NCBI RefSeq assembly: GCF_029760955.1
Contig: NZ_CP121682.1
Span: 5,394,001 to 5,458,000, forward strand
Source of the DNA: Streptomyces cathayae
GTDB taxonomy: Bacteria > Actinomycetota > Actinomycetes > Streptomycetales > Streptomycetaceae
Length of the DNA: 64,000 nt
Reading direction: 5' to 3'
Positions 36,394 through 44,731 of the stretch are shown here, in pieces (within the stretch, counting starts at the first letter, position 1; every line of letters starts with the position of its first letter). The translations under genes and the position numbers were made by a program. The notes under the pieces were generated by a model. It was not told the DNA's origin and made no database searches. It saw only the letters and a list, made by a program, of their open reading frames with translations.

Positions 36394-36987
36394 ATGGACG
36401 GTTCCCGGGATCCACAGGACACGCAGCTCCACAATCTCGACGCCCGCTCGCTGCGCGGGCTCGCGCATCCCCTGCGGATGCGGCTGCTGAACGCGCTACG
36501 GCGCAGAGGGCCGGCCACCGCGTCGCAACTGGCCGAGAAACTGGGGGAGTCCAGCGGCGCGACCAGCTATCACCTGCGTCAGCTCGCCGCGCACGGCTTC
36601 GTCGAGGACGCGCCGGAGCGCGGCAAGGGGCGGGAGCGGTGGTGGCAGGCGGTCCACCGGGGCGTGCTGTTCGACGGAACGCTGCTCGAGGACCGTGACC
36701 CCGAGGTGCGCGGCGCCGCCGACCTGTTCCTGCACGAGGTCGCGAACACCCACACCCAGGAACTCGCCACCTGGCTCGGTACCCGCCACGACTGGTCCGA
36801 GGAGTGGAGGCGCTCCTCGGACATGAGTGACTGGACGCTGAGCCTCACCCCCGAACGCGCCCGCGAACTCAGGGACCAGATGTACGAGCTCGTGGAGCGC
36901 TACCGGACCCTGGCCCCCGACGAGGACACCCCGGACGTCGAGCAGGTGCGTATCCACACGCACCTCATCCCCACCCGCACGGACTGA
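36394..36987 (+). CDS. ArsR/helix-turn-helix transcriptional regulator
   Basis: 197 residues. The winged helix (about 15-85) has LRGLAHPLRMRLLNALRR, then ATASQLAEKLGESSGATSYH and LRQLAAHGFVEDAPERGKGRERWW, a typical ArsR_5-like fold. No metal-binding Cys motif is present, so a metal ligand is unlikely. The C-terminal helical part (from 100) probably dimerises. Regulators of this type in Streptomyces usually control a neighbouring transporter; none is adjacent here. Start is fixed by the -10 box 7 bases upstream. Confidence 0.87.
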   Translation: MDGSRDPQDTQLHNLDARSLRGLAHPLRMRLLNALRRRGPATASQLAEKLGESSGATSYHLRQLAAHGFVEDAPERGKGRERWWQAVHRGVLFDGTLLEDRDPEVRGAADLFLHEVANTHTQELATWLGTRHDWSEEWRRSSDMSDWTLSLTPERARELRDQMYELVERYRTLAPDEDTPDVEQVRIHTHLIPTRTD

Positions 36988-36998
36988 GAGGCCGCCCG

Positions 36999-37187
36999 AT
37001 GCACTCCGAGACCCATTTCGCGCTGCACCGTCTCCGCGACACCGAACTCCGCACGCAGGCCGAGGAGTACCGTCTCGCCGCCTCCGTCGGACGCCCCCGG
37101 GCCCTCCGGACCCGCCTCGGCTGGACCCTCGTGGAGTTGGGCCTGCGGCTCGCCGCCGTCCCCAGGACGGCAGCCACCGTGCCCTAG
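36999..37187 (+). CDS. Small conserved protein (62 aa) downstream of the ArsR gene
   Basis: MHSETHFALHRLRDTELR... followed by LGWTLVELGLRLAAVP, an amphipathic C-terminal helix. From memory similar short proteins follow HTH genes in Streptomyces. It starts 11 bases after the regulator stop and is likely co-transcribed. No function is known to me. Confidence 0.6.
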   Translation: MHSETHFALHRLRDTELRTQAEEYRLAASVGRPRALRTRLGWTLVELGLRLAAVPRTAATVP

Positions 37188-37505
37188 TGGTCCAGCGGCC
37201 CAGCGGAACCCGCGGCTCGGACAGCGAAATCCTGCTGGAGTGCCGGAGCCCGACCGGGTCAGCCCCGCTCGCACTGTCGGTCCGGTGGGGGCGGAGGGGA
37301 CTTTCACAGCGCCGACAACGCCAACCCCGCATCGTGCACGGATGCTTCGGAGGCTCCCGTGAGCAGCCTCACACGGGGCGTGCGGAGTGGGCCTTCCCGG
37401 TAGGATCATGTGAGTTCTGCCGGCCTGTCCGTCACTCGGATTCACGCCGAACACCGCATTGTGCGAACGACTGCGTGGAATTGACTGGCCGGGGGCGGAC
37501 CAACA
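37188..37505. other. Gene-poor spacer before the glycosyltransferase
   Basis: About 320 bases without convincing coding frames. TAGGAT (37401-37406) and TTGACT (37481-37486) are promoter-like but unpaired. GC drops toward the right end. No tRNA fold or repeat was seen. Confidence 0.35.
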
Positions 37506-38975
37506 GTGACGAAATTAACGGCTGTCCGTCCTTGGCGCTGCCACCTTCTTGTCTGGCTGATTCCGTTCCTCTGGACCGTCACGTTCGGTCTGTGGGGGCT
37601 GTCGCGGCAGCGCAGTGTCTGGCGGGACGAGGCCGCGACCTGGCAGGTCGCCCTCCGGTCCACTGGCGAGATCGTGCGCATGCTGGAGCATGTCGACGTC
37701 GTGCACGGTCTCTACTACCTGGTCATGCATGGGCTGTTCGAGTGCTTCGGTCCGTCGACCACGGTGTTACGTCTGCCCTCCGTGCTGGCCGTCGCGGTGG
37801 GAGCGGCATGTGTGGCGGCGCTCGGGCGGCGGCTGGGCGGGAGTCCGGTGGGCCTGGGCGGAGGCATGGTGTTCGGGCTGCTCCCCTCCGTGCAGTTCTA
37901 CCTCCAGGAGGGCCGTCCGTACGCCCTGGTGGCGGCCGGGGCAGGGCTCTCGACACTGCTGCTCGTGGCGATGCTGCAGGCACGACGGGACCGGTGGGCG
38001 TGCTGGGCTGTCTACGGCTGCACGATCCTCGTGTGCGGCCTGCTGAACTGGCTCTCGTTGCTGATTCTGCCCGCGCACCTGGCGACTCTGATGTGGGCAC
38101 GTGTCGCGCGCGGGACGTGGGCCCACTGGGCCGTGTCATCCACGGTCGCAACGGCGGGCGCCGCACCGCTGATTCTTTTCAGTCGGGCCCAGTCCGATCA
38201 GGTGTCCTGGATACCGCCGCTGACCTGGCACATGTTGATCGGGCCGGCGATCCTGCTGTCGATCGCCGGCCTCGGGACCCTTGTGGACCGGCCCCGAGCG
38301 GGACGGCTTTCGGCGGCGACCGTCGGGCTGCCACTGCTTGCGGTTCCGCAGCTCGGTCTCATCGGGATCTCCCTGTTCAAGCCACTGTTCGTGGACCGGT
38401 ACGTCCTGTTCAGCCTGCTGGGCCTGGCCCTGATGACCGGTGTCGTCCTCGGCGCGCTCGTGCGGGCGGTGTCACGGCGCTCGTGGAGCGCGTCGCGGTG
38501 GGTCCTTCCCGTCGTGATCGCCGTCGTGTCGGCCGCTCTGCTGCCACAGGCGTTGGCGAAGCGTTCGCCGCAGAGCCGCGTGGACGACGTCCTGGCAGCG
38601 GCGGCGCAGGTGGAGCGGCTGAAGGAGCCCGAGGACGCCGTGCTCTTCGTCCCGGCAGCGCGGCGGGACACCAGGATGGTCTCCCCGCATGCGTTCACAG
38701 GTCTTCAGGACATCGCACTGGAGGAGACCCCGGAGCGTTCCAGAACGCTGAAGGGCGTGGAGCTGTGCCCTGCGCGAATCCGGACGGAGATACTCGCCCG
38801 GCAGCGCGTCGTTCTCGTCACCGACGCGGCGGAGGTGTCGAAGCCGATCATTTCGGTCCGGGACAAGACGAAGATCTCCACGCTGCGGAAGTACTTCACG
38901 ACGGTGGCCGACGAGCAGGTCCGCGGCCGGAGAGTGACGGTGTACGAGAGGCTCACGCACGGCCACCCGTCGTGA
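37506..38975 (+). CDS. GT-C/GT39-like membrane glycosyltransferase
   Basis: 489 residues with about 10-11 hydrophobic segments (first at 15-32) and a soluble C-terminus from about 345. WRDEAATWQ after the first helix resembles the DE motif of polyprenyl-phosphate-dependent GT-C mannosyl- and arabinosyltransferases. It would transfer a sugar from a lipid-linked donor outside the membrane; donor and acceptor unknown. Codon 4 (37515) and codon 88 (37767) are TTA, so translation should need the bldA tRNA. Codon bias is weaker than in neighbours, suggesting acquisition. No ribosome site is obvious at GTG 37506. Confidence 0.75.
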   Translation: MTKLTAVRPWRCHLLVWLIPFLWTVTFGLWGLSRQRSVWRDEAATWQVALRSTGEIVRMLEHVDVVHGLYYLVMHGLFECFGPSTTVLRLPSVLAVAVGAACVAALGRRLGGSPVGLGGGMVFGLLPSVQFYLQEGRPYALVAAGAGLSTLLLVAMLQARRDRWACWAVYGCTILVCGLLNWLSLLILPAHLATLMWARVARGTWAHWAVSSTVATAGAAPLILFSRAQSDQVSWIPPLTWHMLIGPAILLSIAGLGTLVDRPRAGRLSAATVGLPLLAVPQLGLIGISLFKPLFVDRYVLFSLLGLALMTGVVLGALVRAVSRRSWSASRWVLPVVIAVVSAALLPQALAKRSPQSRVDDVLAAAAQVERLKEPEDAVLFVPAARRDTRMVSPHAFTGLQDIALEETPERSRTLKGVELCPARIRTEILARQRVVLVTDAAEVSKPIISVRDKTKISTLRKYFTTVADEQVRGRRVTVYERLTHGHPS

Positions 38976-39106
38976 CCTCTGCCCACACCGTCTTTTTCCG
39001 GGCCTCTGAGGACACGGGGTGACGTCCCGACGGTCGGCGAGGCGGTCCTCGACGAGGTTGCCGCGACCAGGGTGTGAGTGGGTGGTGCGGTGGCAGTGAG
39101 TACGCG
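38976..39106. other. Spacer between convergent genes
   Basis: Short region with no gene; no clear terminator hairpin was found between the glycosyltransferase and DUF397 genes. Confidence 0.3.
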
Positions 39107-39361
39107 TCAGCGGGAACGCGGTGCAGACGTTCTGGTCGTGGGTGTGGAGTGGGGCTCGCGGTGGTATCGGTCCCCGGCGGCGCCTATGAACTCCGACCAG
39201 GCCGCCGCCCCGACCACCAGCACGGGCCCGTCGGCCACCTTGCTGTCCCGGACGGGGACGACGCCGGGGAAGCCGTCGGCGACTTCGACGCAGCTGCCGC
39301 CCTCGCCGTTGCTGTGGCTGCTCTTGCGCCAGCGTGCCTCGCTCAGGTCGTACTCGCGCAT
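39107..39361 (-). CDS. DUF397 domain protein
   Basis: 84 residues. The family core is LSEARWRKSSHSNGEGGSCVEVAD...VPVRDSK...W. DUF397 proteins are partners of XRE regulators in Streptomyces (BldB/AbaA-type pairs) and may act as antitoxin- or co-regulator-like factors. An extra tail of about 25 residues (DRYHREPHSTPTTRTS...) follows the usual end (AWSEFIGA). It overlaps the XRE gene by 19 bases. Confidence 0.85.
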   Translation of the reverse strand: MREYDLSEARWRKSSHSNGEGGSCVEVADGFPGVVPVRDSKVADGPVLVVGAAAWSEFIGAAGDRYHREPHSTPTTRTSAPRSR

Positions 39362-40176
39362 CGTCTGAAGTCCTCCGCCGCCGACTCGACCAGGGCCAGG
39401 GACGCCTCCGGCGACAACGCGGCGACCCTGAGCAGATCGTATGCGCGCTGCGCCCGCTTCACCACGGCCGGGTCATCGACCAATGTTCCCGAAAACGATG
39501 TCTCTGTATAGGCGATGGGCGGCGCGTCGTCGAAGTCCATGAGCGCAAGCATCCCGCCCATGGAAGGGTGGGCTCCTTCCGAGTACGGCAGCACCGCCAC
39601 CACCGCGTGACGCTCACGCATCAGCAGCGCGATGTGCTCCAACTGTTCAGCCATGGCTGCCCGGCTGCCTACGGGCATGCGCAGCGTGTTCTCGTGCAGA
39701 ACGACCCAATACTCGGGGCGTGTTGCGTCCCTGAGGATGCTGGCCCGCTCCAAGCGAGCGGTAACCTTTTCCGCAACGTACTCATCGGTGACAAACGGGT
39801 TGGCTGCCACGGTTACCGATTGGGCGTATGCCGCCGTCTGGAGGAGGCCCGGCACCAGTGTGGGCGCGAACTCGCAGACCTTTGTCGCCAGCCTCTCCAG
39901 CTCCACTACTTCTGCGAAGTAGTCCGCATACCGGCGATCGTTGATCAGCTTCCTGCACAGTCGCTCGAAAATACCGTCGGTTTGCAGTGTGTCGTCGATT
40001 CGTTGGGCCACGTCCAGTTGGGGTTTTCGGATGGCCTGTTCGAATTGGCCGATGTAGCCGCCGGAGACGAAGACCCGCGCCCCCAGCTCCACCTGCGTGA
40101 ACCCCGCTTCCTCCCGGCGCCGCTTCAGTTCCGTGCCGAAGAACTCCCATGCCGCCTGGCGTGAACCGTTGGCCAT
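39343..40176 (-). CDS. XRE-family regulator with DUF5753-type C-terminus
   Basis: 277 residues. The helix-turn-helix (about 13-70) contains FFGTELKRRREEAGFTQVEL and FVSGGYIGQFEQAIRKP. The C-terminal part starts YADYFAEVVELERLATKV and runs through FAPTLVPGLLQTAAYA, LENTLRMPVGS-like and YSEGAHPSMGG motifs common to Streptomyces XRE regulators paired with DUF397. AAGGAG lies 6 bases before the ATG at 40176. The DUF397 partner follows with a 19-base overlap. Confidence 0.88.
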   Translation of the reverse strand: MANGSRQAAWEFFGTELKRRREEAGFTQVELGARVFVSGGYIGQFEQAIRKPQLDVAQRIDDTLQTDGIFERLCRKLINDRRYADYFAEVVELERLATKVCEFAPTLVPGLLQTAAYAQSVTVAANPFVTDEYVAEKVTARLERASILRDATRPEYWVVLHENTLRMPVGSRAAMAEQLEHIALLMRERHAVVAVLPYSEGAHPSMGGMLALMDFDDAPPIAYTETSFSGTLVDDPAVVKRAQRAYDLLRVAALSPEASLALVESAAEDFRRCASTT

Positions 40177-40275
40177 TGCTGACTCCTTTCCCAAGCTCTT
40201 TGCGCAGCCCGTTACTTGTAGGCCGCACCCCTCTTCCGAGTGTAGGTTCCGGCGGGCACCTTAAGGAGCGGAAGC

Positions 40276-40521
40276 GTGAATGCCGAAAAGAAGGGGATCA
40301 GGGTGAAGGCACAGCACTCGGCGCTCTGCGTCGAAGAAGCGGAGGAAGTGGTGAAAGAATTGCGGGCGTTACTCGCGAAGGCCGGAATTACCCTGCCGTC
40401 ACTGGGGCTGGACCCGGTGAGTCTTGCGCGGGAGGCGCCCTGTCCGCTCGTCGACCTGGGGCGGTGCTCCGTGGACACCGCACGGCGGATCGCGGCCGTG
40501 ATGGCCGCGGCGGCCCGATGA
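40276..40521 (+). CDS. Small protein with a TTA codon (81 aa)
   Basis: MNAEKKGIRVKAQHSALCVEEAEEVVKELRALLAKAG followed by LPSLGLDPVS and a C-terminal VDTARRIAAVMAAAAR. The EEAEEVVKELRALLAKAGI helix and PLVDLGRCSVDTAR pattern recur, to my recollection, in Streptomyces small proteins next to XRE/DUF397 loci. A TTA codon (Leu) occurs at 40369-40371. AGGAG lies about 8 bases before the GTG. The next gene overlaps by four bases (ATGA). Function unknown. Confidence 0.7.
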   Translation: MNAEKKGIRVKAQHSALCVEEAEEVVKELRALLAKAGITLPSLGLDPVSLAREAPCPLVDLGRCSVDTARRIAAVMAAAAR

Positions 40522-40733
40522 AACCGCCGGTCGGCGTGTACGTCGTGGACACCCGGACCGAGCGGATCGGCATCGTGATGGGGCACGAGGGGCCCTACGT
40601 CCAGCTGAGACCGTACGGCGGCGGCCGGGAGTGGGACGCCGAGCCGGTCGCCCTGCGCCGGGCGACCCCCGCGGAGCGGCTGCGCGCGGCGACCGCGTAC
40701 GCCAACGCGCGCAGCCGGGGAGAGCGGCCGTGA
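40518..40733 (+). CDS. Small protein (71 aa), translationally coupled
   Basis: MKPPVGVYVVDTRTERIGIVMGHEGPYVQLRPYGGGREWDAEP..., a compact beta-rich domain with a helical end. The ATG overlaps the preceding stop (ATGA). No motif is recognised; the pair is probably one transcription unit, adjacent to the XRE/DUF397 genes on the other strand. Confidence 0.65.
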   Translation: MKPPVGVYVVDTRTERIGIVMGHEGPYVQLRPYGGGREWDAEPVALRRATPAERLRAATAYANARSRGERP

Positions 40734-40787
40734 GCCGGGTGACACGGATGTGGACGGTGCGGGTGATGGGGTGTCCCGGGCGTGCGC

Positions 40788-40793
40788 GAGAAT
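40788..40793 (+). promoter_or_regulatory. -10 element of probable leaderless recO transcript
   Basis: GAGAAT ends 6 bases before the ATG at 40800, with no ribosome site. Confidence 0.4.
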
Positions 40794-40799
40794 GGGGGC

Positions 40800-41546
40800 A
40801 TGAGTCTGTTCCGCGACGACGGCATCGTGCTGCGCACCCAGAAGCTGGGTGAAGCGGACCGGATCATCACGCTGCTCACGCGCGGTCACGGACGGGTACG
40901 CGCCGTGGCGAGGGGGGTGCGCCGGACGAAGTCCAAGTTCGGCGCCCGCCTCGAACCGTTCTCTCACGTGGACGTGCAGTTCTTCGCCAAGGGCAGCGAG
41001 CTGATCGGGCGCGGGCTCCCGCTGTGCACCCAGAGCGAGACCATCGCGCCGTACGGCAGCGGGATCGTCACCGACTACGCCCGCTACACCGCCGGAACGG
41101 CCATGCTCGAGACCGCCGAGCGGTTCACCGACAACGAGGGCGAGCCGGCCGTGCAGCAGTACCTGCTGCTCGTGGGCGCCCTCAGGACCCTCGCCCGCGG
41201 CGAGCACGCACCGCATCTCGTCCTCGACGCGTTCCTGCTGCGCTCCCTCGCCGTCAACGGGTACGCCCCGACCTTCGGGGACTGCGCGCGGTGCGGGATG
41301 CCCGGGCCGAACCGGTTCTTCTCGGTCGCCTCCGGCGGTTCCGTCTGCGTCGACTGCCGGGTGCCCGGCAGCGTCGTACCCTCGCCGGAGGCCCTGGAAC
41401 TGCTCGGCGCGCTGCTGACGGGGGACTGGGAGACCGCGGACGCGTGCGAGGAGCGGCACGTCCGGGAGGGGAGCGGGCTGGTCTCCGCCTACCTGCACTG
41501 GCACCTCGAGCGCGGGCTGCGCTCACTGCGGTACGTCGAGAAGTAA
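40800..41546 (+). CDS. recO: DNA repair protein RecO
   Basis: 248 residues. The N-terminal OB fold has [37 protein letters not shown]. The zinc-binding domain shows [10 protein letters not shown] and VCVDCRV (two CxxC). RecO works with RecF and RecR to load RecA at gaps. ATG 40800 is likely leaderless. uppS follows after 46 bases. Confidence 0.95.
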   Translation: MSLFRDDGIVLRTQKLGEADRIITLLTRGHGRVRAVARGVRRTKSKFGARLEPFSHVDVQFFAKGSELIGRGLPLCTQSETIAPYGSGIVTDYARYTAGTAMLETAERFTDNEGEPAVQQYLLLVGALRTLARGEHAPHLVLDAFLLRSLAVNGYAPTFGDCARCGMPGPNRFFSVASGGSVCVDCRVPGSVVPSPEALELLGALLTGDWETADACEERHVREGSGLVSAYLHWHLERGLRSLRYVEK

Positions 41547-41592
41547 CCAGCACCCACAGAGCAGCACCAGCCAGAGGGAGACGAGGAAGCAC

Positions 41593-42441
41593 ATGGCCGT
41601 ACGCGGGTTCCTGGGACGTCAGCGCCGGGAGTACAGGACGCCGGAACCGCACCCCTCCGGCGCGCGGCCCCCGAGGTTCCCCGGCGAGCTGGTCCCCAAG
41701 CACGTGGCGATCGTCATGGACGGCAACGGCCGCTGGGCCAAGGAACGGGGCCTGCCGCGCACCGAGGGGCACAAGGTCGGCGCCGAGCGGGTGCTGGACG
41801 TGCTCCAGGGCGGGATAGAGATGGGCGTGGGCGCCATCTCGTTGTACGCCTTCTCCACCGAGAACTGGAAGCGCTCGCCGGACGAGGTGCGCTTCCTGAT
41901 GAACTTCAACCGGGACTTCATCCGCAAGTCCCGCGACGAGCTCGACGCCCTCGGGATCCGGGTGCGCTGGGTGGGCCGGATGCCCAAGCTGTGGAAGTCG
42001 GTGGCCAAGGAGCTCCAGATCGCCCAGGAGCAGACCAAGGACAACGACCGGCTCACGCTCTACTTCTGCATGAACTACGGCGGCCGCGCCGAGATCGCCG
42101 ACGCGGCGCAAGCCATGGCCGAGGACGTGAAGGCCGGACGCCTCGACCCGGGAAAGATCACCGAGAAGACCCTGCAGAGCTACCTGTACTACCCGGACAT
42201 GCCGGACGTGGACCTGTTCCTGCGGCCGAGCGGTGAGCAGCGTACGTCCAACTACCTGCTGTGGCAGAGCGCCTACGCGGAGATGGTCTTCCAGGACGTC
42301 CTGTGGCCGGACTTCGACCGCCGGGACCTGTGGCGGGCGTGCCTGGAGTTCGCCTCCCGCGACCGGCGCTTCGGCGGGGCGATCCCGAACGAGGAGCTGC
42401 TGGCCATGGAGGGCCGGCAGCCGGAGGAAAGCCAGCAGTAA
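41593..42441 (+). CDS. uppS: Isoprenyl (undecaprenyl) diphosphate synthase
   Basis: 282 residues. The Z-prenyltransferase signatures are [17 protein letters not shown] (about 38-54, catalytic Asp) and [20 protein letters not shown]. It makes polyprenyl diphosphate carriers for cell wall synthesis; chain length is not evident, and actinomycetes may carry several homologs. A GACGAGGAAGC ribosome region precedes ATG 41593. Ends at a strong hairpin shared with zur. Confidence 0.95.
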   Translation: MAVRGFLGRQRREYRTPEPHPSGARPPRFPGELVPKHVAIVMDGNGRWAKERGLPRTEGHKVGAERVLDVLQGGIEMGVGAISLYAFSTENWKRSPDEVRFLMNFNRDFIRKSRDELDALGIRVRWVGRMPKLWKSVAKELQIAQEQTKDNDRLTLYFCMNYGGRAEIADAAQAMAEDVKAGRLDPGKITEKTLQSYLYYPDMPDVDLFLRPSGEQRTSNYLLWQSAYAEMVFQDVLWPDFDRRDLWRACLEFASRDRRFGGAIPNEELLAMEGRQPEESQQ

Positions 42442-42448
42442 CGGGGAC

Positions 42449-42511
42449 GGGCGCAGGACACGGCGAAGGGCGCGGAGACGATCTCCGCGCCCTTCGCCGT
42501 GTCCTGCGCCC
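42449..42511. terminator. Perfect 30-bp bidirectional terminator hairpin (uppS/zur)
   Basis: Arms at 42449-42478 and 42482-42511 are exact inverted repeats of 30 bases with a 3-base loop, beginning GGGCGCAGGACACGG. It lies 7 bases after uppS and 6 bases after the end of convergent zur, so it can end both transcripts. Confidence 0.9.
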
Positions 42512-42517
42512 GCGACC

Positions 42518-42940
42518 TCAGTCGTCGCGGCCGGCCGCCGCGCACTCCGCGCAGGTGCCGAAGATCTCCACCGTGTGGGCCACGTTGACGAAGCCGTGTT
42601 CGGCGGCGACGGCCTCCGCCCAGGTCTCCACGACCGGGCCCTCGACCTCGACCGCCTTGCCGCAGGTGCGGCAGACCAGGTGGTGGTGGTGCTCGCCGGT
42701 GGAACAGCGGCGGTAGACGGACTCCCCTTCGGCGGTCCGCAACACGTCGACCTCGCCGGCCTCGGCGAGGGACTGCAAGGTGCGGTACACCGTGGTGAGC
42801 CCCACCGAGTCGCCCTTGTGCTTGAGCATGTCGTGCAGTTCCTGCGCACTGCGGAACTCGTCGACATCCTGGAGCGCAGCCGCCACAGCGGCCCGCTGCC
42901 TGGTGGCGCGGCCCTTCACGGGCGGTCCAGCGGTGGTCAC
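42518..42940 (-). CDS. zur: Zinc uptake regulator Zur (Fur family)
   Basis: 140 residues. The winged helix has STVGLTTVYRTLQSL-type sequence (here SVGLTTVYRTLQSL). Metal sites are GEHHHHLVCRTCGKAVEVEGP and TCAECAAAG. Zur represses zinc uptake genes when zinc-bound. GTG 42940 has GGAGG about 6 bases upstream; a longer ATG start at 42976 is less likely. Next to the znu genes it regulates. Confidence 0.95.
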   Translation of the reverse strand: MTTAGPPVKGRATRQRAAVAAALQDVDEFRSAQELHDMLKHKGDSVGLTTVYRTLQSLAEAGEVDVLRTAEGESVYRRCSTGEHHHHLVCRTCGKAVEVEGPVVETWAEAVAAEHGFVNVAHTVEIFGTCAECAAAGRDD

Positions 42941-43011
42941 CGGTTTCCTCCTCACGTCCGAGTCTGCCGCGGCCATTGTGCCAGTCCGGGGAAGATCGGG
43001 GCCGGGAGCAG

Positions 43012-43914
43012 TCAGGCGCCGGCCCGGCCGGTGGGGGTCCGGCCTGCCGGGACCGCGCATTCCGCGGGCTCCGGGGCGGGCCGTGCGGCGGCCAGGGTGC
43101 GGGCGCGGCGGCGGGCCAGCGGGGCGGCCAGCGCGGTCAGCACGAGGAACGCGGCGATCGTCAGCAGCACGATCGTCGCGCCGGGCGGCACGTCCTGGTA
43201 GTACGAGGTGACCGTGCCGCCGAGGGACACGGCCACGCCGATGGCGACGGCGATGGCGAAGGTGGCGGCGAAGCTGCGGCTGAGCGCCTGGGCGGCGGCG
43301 ACCGGCACCACCATCAGCGCGCTCACCAGCAGCAGGCCGACCACGCGCATCGCGACGGTGACGGTGAGCGCCGCCGTGACGGCGGTGAGCAGGTTCAAAA
43401 ACCGCACCGGCAGGCCCGTGACCCGCGCGAACTCCTCGTCCTGGCTGACCGCGAACAGCTGGCGGCGCAGACCGAGGGTGACCAGCACCACGAAGGCGGC
43501 CAGCAGGCAGATGGCCGTGACGTCGGACTCGGAGACCGTCGACAGGGAGCCGAAGAGGTACGAGGTGAGGTTCGCGTTGGAGCCGGTCGGGGCGAGGTTG
43601 ATGAACATGACACCGCCCGCCATGCCTCCGTAGAAGAGCATGGCGAGGGCGATGTCGCCGCGGGTCCTGCCGTACCAGCGGATCAGCTCCATGAGGACGG
43701 CGCCGAGGACGGAGACCAGGGCCGCCATCCACACCGGCGACCAGGAGAGCAGGAAGCCGAGGCCGACGCCGGTCATCGCGACGTGCCCGATGCCGTCGCC
43801 CATGAGGGCCTGGCGGCGCTGTACGAGGTAGATGCCGACCGCGGGGGCGGTGATGCCGACCAGGACGGCCGCCAGCAGCGCCCGCTGCATGAAGGCGTAG
43901 TTCAGGATTTCCAT
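43012..43914 (-). CDS. znuB: Zinc ABC transporter permease
   Basis: 300 residues with about 8 hydrophobic segments and the ABC-3 family start YAFMQRALLAAVLVGITAPAVG. The C-terminus is an Arg/Ala-rich cytosolic tail. Functions with ZnuC and ZnuA to import zinc. It begins 3 bases after znuC ends, so they are cotranscribed. Confidence 0.93.
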   Translation of the reverse strand: MEILNYAFMQRALLAAVLVGITAPAVGIYLVQRRQALMGDGIGHVAMTGVGLGFLLSWSPVWMAALVSVLGAVLMELIRWYGRTRGDIALAMLFYGGMAGGVMFINLAPTGSNANLTSYLFGSLSTVSESDVTAICLLAAFVVLVTLGLRRQLFAVSQDEEFARVTGLPVRFLNLLTAVTAALTVTVAMRVVGLLLVSALMVVPVAAAQALSRSFAATFAIAVAIGVAVSLGGTVTSYYQDVPPGATIVLLTIAAFLVLTALAAPLARRRARTLAAARPAPEPAECAVPAGRTPTGRAGA

Positions 43915-43917
43915 GGA

Positions 43918-44688
43918 TCAGCTCAGCAGTCCCGTGCGGATCGGTTCGACGCCCGCGGGTGCGTGCGGGTGTACGTGGTCGTGGCCGGGCAGGGCGTGCT
44001 GGCCGACCGCCTTCGGGGGCGGGCCGTCGTGCACGACGCAGCCGTCGCGCAGCACGACCGCCCGGTCGATCAGGGGTTCCAGCGGGCCCAGCTCGTGCAG
44101 GACGAGCAGGACGGTGGTGCCCTTGGCGACCTGCTCGCGCAGCGTCCTGGCGAGCACTTCCTGGCTGCCCAGGTCGACGCCCGCCATCGGTTCGTCCAGG
44201 ATCAGCAGCTCGGGCTCGGCGGCGAGCGCGCGGGCGATCAGGACCCGCTGGTGCTGGCCGCCGGAGAGGGCGTCCACCGAGTCCTTCGCCCGGTCGGCCA
44301 TGCCGACCAGGTCCAGGGCGCGGTGCACGGCCTCGCGGTCGGCCTTGCGGAACACGCCGAAGCGGGTGCGGGAGAGCCGGCCGGAGGAGACGACCTCGGT
44401 CAGCGTGGCGGGCACACCGCTCGCGGCCGTGGTGCGCTGCGGTACGTATCCCACGCGCGCCCAGTCGCGGAACCGGCGCCGCGGGGTGCCGAACAGCTCG
44501 ACCTCGCCGGCGACGACCGGCACCTGGCCGATGACGCTGCGCACGGCCGTCGACTTGCCGGAGCCGTTGGCGCCGAGCAGGGCGACCACCTCGCCGCGGT
44601 GCACGGTGAGGTCGATGCCGCGCAGCACGGGGCGCGAGCCGAGCTCGGCGTGGACACCGCGCAGGGATATGACGGGCTCGGTGCTCAT
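43918..44688 (-). CDS. znuC: Zinc ABC transporter ATP-binding protein
   Basis: 256 residues. Walker A GANGSGKST (about 38), signature DALSGGQHQRVL, Walker B LLILDEPMAGVD, then a switch His (LVLHELGPLE). It powers zinc import. A His-rich tail (HVHPHAPAGVEP) is consistent with metal transport. Starts 44 bases after znuA. Confidence 0.94.
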   Translation of the reverse strand: MSTEPVISLRGVHAELGSRPVLRGIDLTVHRGEVVALLGANGSGKSTAVRSVIGQVPVVAGEVELFGTPRRRFRDWARVGYVPQRTTAASGVPATLTEVVSSGRLSRTRFGVFRKADREAVHRALDLVGMADRAKDSVDALSGGQHQRVLIARALAAEPELLILDEPMAGVDLGSQEVLARTLREQVAKGTTVLLVLHELGPLEPLIDRAVVLRDGCVVHDGPPPKAVGQHALPGHDHVHPHAPAGVEPIRTGLLS

Positions 44689-44731
44689 GCTGCCGTCCTC
44701 ATGCCGGTGTCCTCCCGGTGGTCGAAGTGGG

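Noticed and set aside
36103..36468. 121-residue minus-strand frame over the ArsR promoter
   Set aside because: It lacks codon bias and lies over the palindromic operator and promoter, which explain the region better.
36394..36987. Metal-sensing ArsR/SmtB repressor
   Set aside because: No Cys-based or His/Asp metal site in the expected helices, so the ligand is left open.
37188..37505. Spacer examined for a tRNA or attachment site
   Set aside because: No T-loop (GTTCGAATC-like) or cloverleaf was found.
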